From positions 32,282 to 96,281 of the forward strand of contig JBQTJI010000035.1 of the NCBI GenBank assembly GCA_052387255.1: a stretch of DNA of 64,000 nt, given 5' to 3'. Of the stretch, positions 41,441-50,849 are shown piece after piece (position 1 is the first letter of the stretch; every line of letters begins with the position of its first letter). A model generated the notes under the pieces. That model was not told where the DNA came from and ran no database searches. It saw nothing but the letters and a program-made list of their open reading frames with translations. Source of the stretch: JBBQXK01 sp052387255 (GTDB lineage: Bacteria > Pseudomonadota > Alphaproteobacteria > Rhodobacterales > Rhodobacteraceae). A program made the position numbers and the translations under genes.

Positions 41441-44155
41441 TCAATCAAAGCTGTAGGTAAAGTCGTTGTCCTTCACGTCGATGGCCACGCGCCTGACTTC
41501 CCCACCTGCCATCATCCGGCGGAGAAACTCTGCCGAGATATCCGGCAGCATGGTGTTGGTGACAATTGCGTCGATCATCCGGCCGCCCGATTCAAGCTCC
41601 TGACAGCGCCCGACGATGGTGTCGACGACGGCCTGCGAATATTCGAAGGGCACGCCATGCGCGGCCTGCACCCGTTTCTTGATGCGGTTCAGTTGCAGCT
41701 TGGTGATCTCGGCAATCATGTGGGGCGACAAAGGGTAGTAGGGGATCGTCACCAGACGGCCCAGCAGCGCCGGCGGGAAGATTTTCAGCATCGGCTCGCG
41801 CAGCGCCTTGGCCAGACCCTCGGGGTCGGGCATCAGGTCGGGGTCGGCGCACATGTCCATGATCATCTCGGTGCCGGCGTTCGTCGTCAGCAGGATCAGG
41901 CAGTTGCGAAAGTCGATCATCCGGCCTTCGCCGTCCTCCATCTGGCCCTTGTCGAAGACCTGGAAGAAGATCTCGTGCACGTCGGGGTGGGCCTTTTCCA
42001 CCTCGTCCAGCAGGACGACGCTGTAGGGCTTCCTGCGGACGGCTTCGGTCAGCACGCCGCCCTCGCCATAGCCCACATAGCCGGGAGGGGCACCTTTCAG
42101 GCTGCTGACGGTGTGCGCCTCCTGGTATTCGCTCATGTTGATGGTGATGACGTTCTGCTCGCCGCCGTACAGCACCTCGGCCAGGGCCAGTGCCGTCTCG
42201 GTTTTCCCTACGCCGGACGTGCCCGCCAGCATGAACACTCCGATGGGCTTGGACGGGTTGTCGAGGCCGGCGCGGCTGGTCTGGATGCGTTTGGCGATCA
42301 TCTTCATCGCGTGGTCCTGGCCGATCACGCGCTTGGCCAGATGCCGGTCGAGGTTCAGCACCGTCTCGATCTCGTCCTTCAGCATCCGGCCCACCGGGAT
42401 GCCGGTCCAGTCGCCCACCACGGTCGCCACCGCCTGCGCGTCCACGATGGGCAGGATCAGCGGCGTCTCGCCCTGCATCGCGGTCAGGTCGGCGTTGCGG
42501 GTTTTCAGTTGCGCCATCAGGACGTCGCGGTCGATTGCCGGTGCGTCGGTCGCCCCGGCGGAGGCCGGGGCCTCCGGGTCGGGCGCTGCATCGACCGGCT
42601 GGCCGCCCTCGCGCAGTTTTGCCCGCAATGCGATGATGTCGTCGACCACCGCCTTTTCGGCCTCCCACCGGGCGGTCAGCCCTTCAAGGCGCTTTTCCTC
42701 GTCGGCCTTGATCGCGGTGATCGCGGTGCGGCGTTCCTGCACCTCGTAACCGGCGGTCTCGTCGCGGTCGATGATCTCAAGCTCCGTTACCAGAGCGCTG
42801 ATCCGCTTGCGTGAATCGTCCACCTCGGGCGGCACGGCATGCTGGCTGATCGCCACACGGGCGCAGGCGGTGTCGAGCACGCTGACCGACTTGTCCGGCA
42901 ACTGCCGCGCCGGGATATAGCGGGCGGACAGGTTCACCGCCGCCTCGATGCCTTCGTCCAGCACCTGCACCTTGTGGTGCTTTTCCAGCATCGACGCGAT
43001 GCCGCGCATCATCATGATGGCTTTCGTCGGGCTCGGTTCGTCCACCACCACCGTCTGGAAACGCCGGGTCAGGGCGGGATCCTTTTCGATGTGCTTCTTG
43101 TACTCGGCCCAGGTCGTGGCCCCGATGGTGCGCAGCGTGCCGCGCGCAAGTGCGGGCTTCAGCAGGTTCGCGGCATCGCCCGTGCCAGCCGCGCCCCCGG
43201 CACCGACCAGCGTATGCGTCTCGTCGATGAACATGATGACGGGGGTGGTCGATGCCTGCACCTCGTCGATCACCGATTTCAGGCGGTTCTCGAACTCGCC
43301 CTTCATCGATGCCCCGGCCTGCAACAGCCCCACGTCCAGCGCCAGGATCCGCGCGTCGCGCAGCGCAGGCGGCACGTCGCCCCGCGCGATGCGGTGGGCA
43401 AAGCCCTCGACCACGGCGGTCTTGCCCACCCCCGCCTCGCCCGTCAGGATCGGGTTGTTCTGGCGGCGGCGCATCAGCACGTCCACCACCTGCCGGATTT
43501 CCTCGTCGCGGCCGACGATGGCGTCGATCTTGCCGTCGCGCGCCTGTTGCGTCAGGTCGGTGCAGAACTGTTTCAGCGCCTCTTCCTTGCCCATCTGGGC
43601 AGGCGCAATCGCGCCCGAATGCTCGCCGGGGCTGACACCGCCCCCCGTGCGGCTGCCGTCCTGCGGGCCAAGCGCATCCTCGGGGCTGCCCTCGACCACC
43701 GATGCAAAGTTGTCGGCAAGATCATCCGCCTTCACCACCCGGAACTGTTCGGTGACGCCGTACAGGATGCCCTGCAACTCCTTGGTCTTGAGCATGCCCA
43801 GAATGATGTGCCCCGTCCGCACCTGGTGCGAGTTGTACTTGAGCGAGCCATAGACCCAGGCCCGCTCGACCGCGTTCTCCAGGTGGCTGGACAGGTCGGA
43901 GATGGTCGAGGCTCCGCGCGGCAGCGCATCCAGCGCGCGCTGCATGTCGGCGGCCATCCGGGCGGGGTCCATCTTGTAGTGCTTGGCGATGCGGTGGATG
44001 TCGCTGTCGGCCCCCTGGAGGATCTGGTGGACCCAGTGGATCACCTCGACATAAGGATTGCCGCGCAGTTTGCAGAACACGGCAGCGCTTTCGATGGCCT
44101 GATACCCCAGACGGTTCAGCTTTCCGAACAGCGCCACGCGGCTGATTTCGCTCAT
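41441..44155 (-). CDS. tssH: T6SS AAA+ ATPase ClpV (TssH)
   Basis: A 904-residue ClpV that disassembles the contracted sheath. The N domain (about 1-160) is followed by two AAA+ modules: Walker A GEAGVGKTAVVEG (about 225) with IMFIDETHTLVGAGG, and GTSGVGKTETALALAE (about 630) with VVLLDEVEKAHPDV. The middle coiled-coil is shorter than in ClpB. In Vibrio ClpV binds an N-terminal helix of TssC; the ordinary TssC of this locus should be the target. GAGGGAC precedes the ATG. It follows tssG by 48 bases. Confidence 0.95.
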   Translation of the reverse strand: MSEISRVALFGKLNRLGYQAIESAAVFCKLRGNPYVEVIHWVHQILQGADSDIHRIAKHYKMDPARMAADMQRALDALPRGASTISDLSSHLENAVERAWVYGSLKYNSHQVRTGHIILGMLKTKELQGILYGVTEQFRVVKADDLADNFASVVEGSPEDALGPQDGSRTGGGVSPGEHSGAIAPAQMGKEEALKQFCTDLTQQARDGKIDAIVGRDEEIRQVVDVLMRRRQNNPILTGEAGVGKTAVVEGFAHRIARGDVPPALRDARILALDVGLLQAGASMKGEFENRLKSVIDEVQASTTPVIMFIDETHTLVGAGGAAGTGDAANLLKPALARGTLRTIGATTWAEYKKHIEKDPALTRRFQTVVVDEPSPTKAIMMMRGIASMLEKHHKVQVLDEGIEAAVNLSARYIPARQLPDKSVSVLDTACARVAISQHAVPPEVDDSRKRISALVTELEIIDRDETAGYEVQERRTAITAIKADEEKRLEGLTARWEAEKAVVDDIIALRAKLREGGQPVDAAPDPEAPASAGATDAPAIDRDVLMAQLKTRNADLTAMQGETPLILPIVDAQAVATVVGDWTGIPVGRMLKDEIETVLNLDRHLAKRVIGQDHAMKMIAKRIQTSRAGLDNPSKPIGVFMLAGTSGVGKTETALALAEVLYGGEQNVITINMSEYQEAHTVSSLKGAPPGYVGYGEGGVLTEAVRRKPYSVVLLDEVEKAHPDVHEIFFQVFDKGQMEDGEGRMIDFRNCLILLTTNAGTEMIMDMCADPDLMPDPEGLAKALREPMLKIFPPALLGRLVTIPYYPLSPHMIAEITKLQLNRIKKRVQAAHGVPFEYSQAVVDTIVGRCQELESGGRMIDAIVTNTMLPDISAEFLRRMMAGGEVRRVAIDVKDNDFTYSFD

Positions 44156-44203
44156 GTCCCTCGTCCCTTCCCTCGTCCGGGCCCTTCGGCCCCTGTCATG
44201 CCA

Positions 44204-45268
44204 TCACGCCGCTGCCGCGCGCTGCCGCGCAAGGCTTTTCGGTACAAGATACAGATCATCCGTGTCGCGGACGCGTCCCGCAGTACCGATCCACGACGTA
44301 TGGCCCAGTGTGGTCGACCCGCCCAGCTGCGCCTGCGGCACCTCGCCCCCGGCCAGCACCAGGTTGATGTCCCAGTCCAGCGTGTCGCCGACATAGTTGC
44401 GCACGATGTCCTCCAGCCGGTCCAGCGTGGCCGACCCCGGCATCAGGCGGCTGTAGTCGGCCAGGCTCATCGGGCCGATGCGCAGGCGGAACTTGGCGGC
44501 ATGCGACCAGACGCGGGCACCGATGCTGGTGCCCATGCCCAGACCCACGCGGGTGCCAAGCTCCCACCGGTCGTCGGGTTCCAGTTGCAACCATTCGCCG
44601 ACGAACTGGCGCAGCCTGACCTGCGTGCGCACGAAGACCGACACGATCGACACCAGCCCCTCGGCATGGCGGGGGGCGGGGGTCAGGTGGCCGACGAAAT
44701 GACGCTTGGCAAGATCGGGCATCGCGTCGCGGTCGCGCAGGGCGTTCTCGTAGTGGCCCGACAGCGCCGCCACCTTGCGCTCGAACGGATCGGCCTCGCC
44801 GCGCGTGCGTGTGCCCTTCAGCGACCGGTCGAACGACGGTGCGGGGTGCGAGGCGGCCCAGGCGCGGTAGAACAGGCTCATCAACCGGTGCGTGAACATG
44901 TCGGTGAAGGCGATCAGCGTGTTGTCCTTGTGGTTGCGCAGCCGGTCCCGTGCAAATTCGGTCAGGTGCAGCGGCAAGGGGCCCATCGGCCCCCACAGCC
45001 CGAAGAACCGCGTGGCCAGCTTGCCCGGGCTGGCACCGCTCGGCGGCTGGAACGACTCGATGGTCGAGGTCGGAAAGGCCAGCTCGGCCTCTTGCGTCAG
45101 GCGCACCGCATCCTCGCGCGGCCGCTTGCTTTCACCCAGGCGCGGCCGGTCGGCGAACTGCGCCTCGATGATGCGCAGCGCCATGAAGATGTGATGCGTC
45201 TGCGGGCTGTCCAGAAGCTGCGCGTAATGCGTCAGATGATCCGGCCTAGACCCGTGTCCGGTTTCCAT
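44204..45268 (-). CDS. tssG: T6SS baseplate protein TssG
   Basis: A 354-residue TssG (ImpH/VasB). The motifs AFPTSTIESFQPP, FFGLWGPMGPLPLHLTEFARDR and FLSLFYRAWA-type (here LMSLFYRAWAASHP) are diagnostic. TssG with TssF, TssE and TssK makes the baseplate wedge. The ATG at 45268 (METGHGSRPDHLTHYAQLL) gives a 37-base overlap with tssF; the open frame extends further upstream but only as a shadow of tssF. The C terminus is Ala-rich. Confidence 0.92.
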   Translation of the reverse strand: METGHGSRPDHLTHYAQLLDSPQTHHIFMALRIIEAQFADRPRLGESKRPREDAVRLTQEAELAFPTSTIESFQPPSGASPGKLATRFFGLWGPMGPLPLHLTEFARDRLRNHKDNTLIAFTDMFTHRLMSLFYRAWAASHPAPSFDRSLKGTRTRGEADPFERKVAALSGHYENALRDRDAMPDLAKRHFVGHLTPAPRHAEGLVSIVSVFVRTQVRLRQFVGEWLQLEPDDRWELGTRVGLGMGTSIGARVWSHAAKFRLRIGPMSLADYSRLMPGSATLDRLEDIVRNYVGDTLDWDINLVLAGGEVPQAQLGGSTTLGHTSWIGTAGRVRDTDDLYLVPKSLARQRAAAA

Positions 45269-47109
45269 CGGGCGATCTCTCCGCGTTGTGTCGTGGTCAG
45301 GACGGTTTCGGTAAAGCTGTTGATCGTCACATACTTGCGGAAGAAGCGTTCCAGCACGGACCCCATCAGATAGGCGCTGGTGCCTTCGAAAAAGCTGTCG
45401 TCGAAGGCCATGCGGATCTCGAGGCCCCGCACGGCGGTGGACAGGATGCCGTCCGACATCCGCCGCACGATGGGGCGGCTGTCGATGGACAGCATCCCCT
45501 CGATCTGTTTTTCGACCGAACGGTCGCCACCAGGCGCATAGATCGCCACCAGTTCGCGCAGCGCCCGCATGCCGCCGCCGTTCGACGTGTCGGCGATGGA
45601 CAGATAGTTCAGCGACAGGTGCGAGATCAGCCGCCACGCCGTGTCACCCTGCCCCAGCGACGGGCGGGGCCGCGTCGGCGAGACCGGCGTCGTCACCTGT
45701 GTCACCGGCCCGCCGTCGGGCAGGTGGAACACGTCCGCCGCCCCGGTGGACAAGAGCAGCGGCAGGTCGCGGTTGGTGCACAGCGCCTGCACCGACACCT
45801 GCCCGATGTCGCCGCGATAGGGGGACTGCACCGGATCGACCAGTGTCACATAGACCTCGGACCCCAGGTACGACGTGCGCACACCGCGCAGGCGTTCCTT
45901 TTCGGTGCGCTGCCGCATGCGGCGGAACTGGGTGTAATAGGCCGGGTGCGTGTCGCCGGCCGCCGTGAAGTCGTCGGACGAATAGAAGGCGCGGAACCGC
46001 GTGTCCTCCTCGCCCTTGTCCGAGATGCCGACCACCTCCTGCAGGGTATGCACCTCGAAATCCAGGGGGGCGGTGCGGTCGGGGACGACGTGGTGCTCGG
46101 CGTCCTTCTTGGTCAGAAGCACGCGGTCGCAGCGCTTGGGAAACAGGTTGATCGCGGGCGTCGAATACAGGTTGAAGGCTTCGGGCGCGATTGCCGGGGC
46201 AATGTCGGCCTTGCCATCGCGCAGGAAGATGTAGATGTCCACCTCGCTTCCTGCCGCCTTGCTGATGGCGGGGCCGATCCCGGCGACCTCGACGAAATGG
46301 AACCGCTCGGGCATCCCGAAGTATTCCTGCAGCAGGCGGTAGCCGTCATACGACCGTTTCGGCGTCGGCAGCAGCGCCTCGGACTGGTCATAGCCCCGGG
46401 CCGACACGCGGGCGGCCTTCAGCGGTTCGATCCAGTCGCCGCGTCGGTCGGTCGACCGGCCCGCCACGCCCGTCACCTGCGTGCACAGGATCTCGTGCAG
46501 GTCCCAGTTGCGCCCCCCGAGCCCCGTCAGGAACAGCGTCAGGCTGTCGAGCGACAGGTCCGACAGCTTTTCCCCCCCATCGCGGCGCAGGCGCAGGCGG
46601 ATGCCGGCGCGGGCGTCGATGTCCTTGGCCAGGCCTGCCGCCACCAGATGCCCGCGTCCGTCGATGTACTCGGCCTCGGTGATGGCCACCGGCCACAACG
46701 TCACGTCCTGCGAGGTGTGGAAGATGCAGGCGGTCTGGTCGCCTTCGCCAAGCGTGCTGCGCAGGCGGGTGCCGCGCGGCAGGGTGTAGCCGTCCTTCAG
46801 CACGGCCGCCGTGGCATCGGGCTGGAACGAGGCGATAAGCATCGACGGCGTGGGGGACAGGTAGTGCGGGTAGACGATTTCCAGCAGATGCCGGGTGAAC
46901 GCCGGAAACTGCTGTTCCAGTTCAAGCTGGACGCGCGCCGACAGGAAGGCGACCCCTTCGAGGATCCGCTCGACGTAAGGGTCGACCACCTCGGCCCCGT
47001 CGATGCCGAGGCGCGCGGCGATCTTCGGGTATGCCTCGGCGAACTCGGCCCCCATCTCGCGCAGGAAGGACAGCTCGCTTTCGTAGTGGCGCAGGATGCG
47101 GGTGTCCAT
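45232..47109 (-). CDS. tssF: T6SS baseplate protein TssF
   Basis: A 625-residue TssF (ImpG/VasA). It begins MDTRILRHYESELSFLREMG, with the family block FAEAYPKIAARLGI and VERILEGVAFLSARVQLELEQQFPAF, the usual N-terminal signature. The ATG at 47109 shares one base with the tssE stop (TGATG). Two copies of TssF with one TssG form the wedge core in known systems. The upstream open extension of 51 residues overlaps tssE and is not used. Confidence 0.94.
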   Translation of the reverse strand: MDTRILRHYESELSFLREMGAEFAEAYPKIAARLGIDGAEVVDPYVERILEGVAFLSARVQLELEQQFPAFTRHLLEIVYPHYLSPTPSMLIASFQPDATAAVLKDGYTLPRGTRLRSTLGEGDQTACIFHTSQDVTLWPVAITEAEYIDGRGHLVAAGLAKDIDARAGIRLRLRRDGGEKLSDLSLDSLTLFLTGLGGRNWDLHEILCTQVTGVAGRSTDRRGDWIEPLKAARVSARGYDQSEALLPTPKRSYDGYRLLQEYFGMPERFHFVEVAGIGPAISKAAGSEVDIYIFLRDGKADIAPAIAPEAFNLYSTPAINLFPKRCDRVLLTKKDAEHHVVPDRTAPLDFEVHTLQEVVGISDKGEEDTRFRAFYSSDDFTAAGDTHPAYYTQFRRMRQRTEKERLRGVRTSYLGSEVYVTLVDPVQSPYRGDIGQVSVQALCTNRDLPLLLSTGAADVFHLPDGGPVTQVTTPVSPTRPRPSLGQGDTAWRLISHLSLNYLSIADTSNGGGMRALRELVAIYAPGGDRSVEKQIEGMLSIDSRPIVRRMSDGILSTAVRGLEIRMAFDDSFFEGTSAYLMGSVLERFFRKYVTINSFTETVLTTTQRGEIARWKPDTGLGRII

Positions 47110-47672
47110 CACAACAACTTCTTGGTGTTCTTGACGATGGCCGCGACCGTGCTGGTGCTGGTCATCGCGGCGGCGGTGCTGGATCGTTCCAGCTTCAACT
47201 CGCCCGTGGTGATGTCGACCTGGCTGCGGAGGTACAGTTCCAGCGGCAGGGGTTGCGCCCACATCTCGGCCGCGATGTCATAGGTCACCAGTTGCTTGCC
47301 CAGGGTCGAGTTGTCGCGCAGCAGGACCGCCAGCGTGCCCTTGATGATGCGCGGCTCGAACTTTTCGATGGCGCGGTGGATCGACTCGCGGATCAGCAGG
47401 GCGCGGTTCTGGGTGGCATACTCGCCCGCCACCTCGCGCACGCCATAGGTGAGGACCGAGTTGGTGACGTTGGGATATTCGTCGGGATCGATCAGCGAGG
47501 AATTGTCAAAGGTGTTCAGCAGCCAGGACAGGTCGCGCTGGATGATGTCGCGCAGGCGGCGCAGGTCGATCACCCGGCTGTCGCGGGTTTCCTTGACGTT
47601 GCCGGGGTCGTCGTCTGTCAGCCGATCCAGAAGCGAGGGCTGAAGCCGCTCGGTCAGCGTGTGGTCGGACAT
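47109..47672 (-). CDS. tssE: T6SS baseplate protein TssE (gp25-like)
   Basis: A 187-residue TssE with the gp25/GPW fold: LQPSLLDRLTDDDP near the start, RDLSWLLNT, then NSVLTYGVREVAG and IREAIERFEPRI-type (here SIHRAIEKFEPRIIKGT). TssE initiates sheath polymerisation on the baseplate. It is longer than many TssE proteins, with a Ser/Thr/Ala-rich tail. The start shares one base with the tagJ stop and its stop one base with the tssF start, so translation is coupled on both sides. Confidence 0.93.
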   Translation of the reverse strand: MSDHTLTERLQPSLLDRLTDDDPGNVKETRDSRVIDLRRLRDIIQRDLSWLLNTFDNSSLIDPDEYPNVTNSVLTYGVREVAGEYATQNRALLIRESIHRAIEKFEPRIIKGTLAVLLRDNSTLGKQLVTYDIAAEMWAQPLPLELYLRSQVDITTGELKLERSSTAAAMTSTSTVAAIVKNTKKLL

Positions 47673-48532
47673 CAGCCTGCCTCGTCGCCACTGTCGACAG
47701 CCAGGGGGGATGGGGCATCTTCCTCGGCATGGTCGATCACCAGTTCGCGCAGGTCCATCAGCGCCACTTCGCCCGCGTCGGTCGCCAACAGGCGCTGGCC
47801 GCGCCCGACGAATGTCTCGCCCCCGGCATCGATCCAGTTCGTCGCGCGCGACAGCTTTTCCGCAGCCGTGCCATGCTCGGCCGTGCCCGCATAGCGCGTC
47901 GGCAGCATCGCCACGATGTCGCCGCCGTTCTTCAGCACGATGTTCACCGGCGTCCAGACCGCGTCGCGCAGGTCGCGGGGGGCGTCGGAGGTGATCTTCG
48001 CGATCATGTTGTACGGCATCCAGAAGTAGCGCCCGTTCACCACCGCCTCCAGGATCGGGCCCAGCCGCATGTCGGCATCCGCGATCCACTCGAACGGCTG
48101 GCCGTTCAGCGTGCCCGTCACCGCCGGGGCCGCCTCGAACGCCCGGTCGCGCTGCTGCGCCGCATCGGCAGGCCGCCCCGCCGCCAGGTGCTTGATCGCC
48201 TCGACCAGCAGTGCCACCCATTCCTGCGGCCTGCCGAAGACCAGCGGGTCCTTTTCGCCCGCGAACACCCGCTCGCGGTAGACTTCGCAGATGATGCACT
48301 CGCGGTAAGCCTGCGCCATCTGCGTCGATTGCGCATCCAGTTCCGCCGAGACCTTGAGCTGCGTGATCGCGCGCTTCCAGTCGCCCATCACGCACAGAAG
48401 CTGGAACAGGAACACCCGCAGCTTGCCGTCGGCGGGTTTGGCGCGCACCTCGGCCTGCAACGCCGCAAGGGTCGCGTCAAGATCGCCCGATTTCAGCAGC
48501 TCTTGTGCGCCCATGGCCGTCAATCCACACAT
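47672..48532 (-). CDS. tagJ: T6SS accessory protein TagJ (ImpE)
   Basis: A 286-residue ImpE/TagJ protein. The N-terminal TPR-like helices (AQELLKSGDLDATLAALQAEVRAKPADGKLRVFLFQLL) and the blocks WIADADMRLGP, YFWMPYNMI and RDAVWTPVNIVL are typical. TagJ binds the N-terminal part of TssB in characterised systems. In this locus that segment occurs both in TssB and in the giant fusion. Two ATG codons (48532 and 48514) are possible; neither has a strong ribosome-binding site. Two hairpins separate it from hcp. Confidence 0.9.
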   Translation of the reverse strand: MCGLTAMGAQELLKSGDLDATLAALQAEVRAKPADGKLRVFLFQLLCVMGDWKRAITQLKVSAELDAQSTQMAQAYRECIICEVYRERVFAGEKDPLVFGRPQEWVALLVEAIKHLAAGRPADAAQQRDRAFEAAPAVTGTLNGQPFEWIADADMRLGPILEAVVNGRYFWMPYNMIAKITSDAPRDLRDAVWTPVNIVLKNGGDIVAMLPTRYAGTAEHGTAAEKLSRATNWIDAGGETFVGRGQRLLATDAGEVALMDLRELVIDHAEEDAPSPLAVDSGDEAG

Positions 48533-48542
48533 ATTCAGAAGG

Positions 48543-48611
48543 CCCTGCTGCGTCGGCAGGGACTTGGCCAGTCACCCGGCAGCCCGAGGCGCTGCAATCG
48601 CTTGCAGCGCC
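48543..48611 (-). terminator. Two hairpins between hcp and tagJ
   Basis: A perfect 10-bp stem with a 4-base loop (48588-48597 with 48602-48611) lies 15 bases beyond the hcp stop. A weaker 6-bp hairpin (48543-48548 with 48556-48561) follows. No T-run is present. Such structures after hcp would stabilise its message and lower expression of the following genes. Confidence 0.55.
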
Positions 48612-48626
48612 ACAGGTGTTGGCAGG

Positions 48627-49157
48627 TCACACTTCGGTCGTGTTCTGGTTCTTGACGCGGCTCCACATCGCCAGGAGCTTGGACTTTTCCTTGCCTTCCT
48701 TGTCCTGCGGCGTGTAGGTGATCGCGATCGCGCCGAACTGGAAGATGACGGTTTCTTCGCAGACGTCGTCACCGTCCGACCCCGACCACGAGATGTCCTG
48801 CACCATCACCAGGCGCATGTCGAACTTCATGAACACGCCGCCCGACTTCATCGTCTTGGTGGCAGCCCCCGAGCGGCGCAGGTCGACGATCACATCCTTG
48901 TAGTGCAGGCCGGTGCACAGCGCCGTGAACAGCTTGGTCGAGGAACTGTCGGTCTTCTTCGTGACCGTGAATTCCTTGAACGTCGCCTTGCCCGCGCCAC
49001 CACCGCCGGTGACCGAGCCAATGTTGATGACGTTCTCGGCACCGAGTTCGAAGGAAAGGATCTCGAACGCCTTCTTGCCGGCATAGTCCGAATCCTGGGT
49101 CTCTCCACCGATGTCTTCCGCCATATCCTTCGAATAGCAAAATGCGTCAAAAGCCAT
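48627..49157 (-). CDS. hcp: T6SS tube protein Hcp (TssD)
   Basis: A 176-residue Hcp, the ring-forming inner tube. MAFDAFCYSKDMAEDIGGETQD and the following FEILSFELGAENV are typical. A KATFKEFTVTKKTDSSSTKLF block and VIFQFGAIAITYTPQDKEG near the end complete it. A strong AAGGAGAG site precedes the ATG, and hairpins on both sides of the gene would uncouple its expression from tssC and tagJ. It is the only hcp in the window. Confidence 0.96.
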   Translation of the reverse strand: MAFDAFCYSKDMAEDIGGETQDSDYAGKKAFEILSFELGAENVINIGSVTGGGGAGKATFKEFTVTKKTDSSSTKLFTALCTGLHYKDVIVDLRRSGAATKTMKSGGVFMKFDMRLVMVQDISWSGSDGDDVCEETVIFQFGAIAITYTPQDKEGKEKSKLLAMWSRVKNQNTTEV

Positions 49158-49317
49158 GTTGTCTCTCCTTGGCTAAGTTGACCGAAAAGCGGACCTCCGC
49201 CCCCCGGCGCAGCCCCCCCTTGCGGAAGAACCGCTTTGCAATAGGTGCCCGTACCGGGGCACCAAGTTCAAACCGGCAGGGGACTCCCGCGTGACCCCAG
49301 CCACAGTTCAATGGCAC

Positions 49318-49338
49318 CCGGGGGCTTCGAGGCCCCGG
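49318..49338 (-). other. Hairpin in the tssC-hcp gap
   Basis: An imperfect GC-rich hairpin (about 7 bp with one bulged G) lies 10 bases beyond the tssC stop, in the 191-base gap before hcp. No T-run follows. The rest of this gap contains no further gene; it may hold an hcp-proximal promoter, but I cannot point to one. Confidence 0.4.
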
Positions 49339-49348
49339 ATGGCAGGCA

Positions 49349-50839
49349 TCACCCCTTTTCAGAGGGCAATTTCGAAACCAGCCGCAGCGAGACCGACAGC
49401 CCCTCAAGCTGGTAGTGCGGGCGCAGGAAGAACTTCGAGGTATAGTACCCCGGGTTTCCCTCGACCTCTTCGATCACCACCTGGGCCGAGGCGAGCGGCC
49501 GTTTGGCCTTTTCCATTTCGGGCGAGGTTTCATGGGCGAAATCGACATACTGCTCGATCCAGCCCTGCAGCCATTCCTGCATGTTCTCGCGGCTTTTGTA
49601 CGAGCCGATCTTGTCGCGGACGATGCACTTGAGGTAGTGCGCGAAACGGCAGGTAGCGAACAGATAGGGCAGGCGCGCCGCCAGGTTGGCGTTCGACGTC
49701 GCATCCGGATCGGTGTATTCGGCCGGCTTGTGCAGCGACTGCGCGCCGATGAAGGCCGCGATGTCGCTGTTCTTGCGGTGGATCAGCGGCATCATCCCGT
49801 TCTTCGCCAGTTCCGACTCACGCCGGTCGGAGATGGCGATCTCGGTCGGGCACTTCATGTCCACGCCGCCGTCGTCGGTCGGGAAGGTATGCGACGGCAG
49901 GTTTTCGACCGCACCGCCGGATTCCACGCCCCGGATGCGACTGCACCAGCCGTACTCCTTGAAGCTGCGGTTGATGTTCACGGCCATCGCAAAGGCCGCA
50001 TTCACCCAGCCGTATTTGTCCGACGACGCGCCTTCGGTGTCTTCCTCGAAATCGAACTCCTCGACAGGGTCGGTCTTGGAACCATAGGGCAGCCGCCCCA
50101 GGAACCTTGGCATGCACATCCCCACATAGCGCGAGTCCTCGCTTTCGCGCAGGGACCGCCAGGCCGCATACTCGGGTGTCTGGAAAATCTTGGTCAGGTC
50201 GCGCGGGTTCGCCAGTTCCGACCAGCTGTCCATCTGGAACAGCGTGGGCTTGGCCCCGGTGATCAGCGGCGCATGCGCCGCCGCCGAGATCTTGGACAAC
50301 TCGCCCAAAAGCTCGATGTCGGGCGGGCTGTGGTCGAAATGATAGTCGGCCACGATGGCACCATAGGGTTCGCCGCCGAACTGGCCGAACTCCTCTTCGT
50401 AGACCTTCTTGAACAGCGGCGACTGATCCCAGGCGGTGCCCTTGAACTTGCGCAGCGTCTTGTGCGCGTCCTTTTTCGAGATGTTCATCACGCGGATCTT
50501 GAGCATCTCGTCGGTTTCGGTGTTGTTCACCAGATAGTGCAGGCCCCGCCAGGCCGCTTCGAGCGCCTGGAAATCCGGGTGGTGCAGGATCAGGTTCACC
50601 TGTTCGGTCAGCTTCTTGTCGATCTCGGCGATGATCCCCTCGATCGTGCGCAGCGCGTCGTTCGACACCAGCGCGGTGTTCTCCAGCGCCTGCATCGCCA
50701 GCGTCTTGACGGCCTGCTCGACCGCCGTGCGCGCCTGGTCCGACTTGGGCCGGAATTCCTTCTGCAACAGCGACGCGAACTCGGACGAACCAAAGATGGT
50801 TTCGGTGGCAGCGCCGGTCTGGGTCTGGGCTTCGGCCAT
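49349..50839 (-). CDS. tssC: T6SS sheath large subunit TssC
   Basis: A 496-residue canonical TssC (VipB). Helical N terminus (residues 1-90) with the ClpV-recognition region, then QVNLILHHPDFQALEAAWRGL, CMPRFLGRLPYGSKTDP and EEFDFEED. CPTEIAISDRRESEL and IGAQSLHKPAEY follow. The complete C-terminal sheath domain ends LEGLSVSLRLVSKLP. This last part is the one missing from the fusion at 36881-40471. AAGGGG precedes the ATG, and the gene lies 10 bases after tssB. Confidence 0.96.
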   Translation of the reverse strand: MAEAQTQTGAATETIFGSSEFASLLQKEFRPKSDQARTAVEQAVKTLAMQALENTALVSNDALRTIEGIIAEIDKKLTEQVNLILHHPDFQALEAAWRGLHYLVNNTETDEMLKIRVMNISKKDAHKTLRKFKGTAWDQSPLFKKVYEEEFGQFGGEPYGAIVADYHFDHSPPDIELLGELSKISAAAHAPLITGAKPTLFQMDSWSELANPRDLTKIFQTPEYAAWRSLRESEDSRYVGMCMPRFLGRLPYGSKTDPVEEFDFEEDTEGASSDKYGWVNAAFAMAVNINRSFKEYGWCSRIRGVESGGAVENLPSHTFPTDDGGVDMKCPTEIAISDRRESELAKNGMMPLIHRKNSDIAAFIGAQSLHKPAEYTDPDATSNANLAARLPYLFATCRFAHYLKCIVRDKIGSYKSRENMQEWLQGWIEQYVDFAHETSPEMEKAKRPLASAQVVIEEVEGNPGYYTSKFFLRPHYQLEGLSVSLRLVSKLPSEKG

Positions 50840-50849
50840 AGATTACCCC

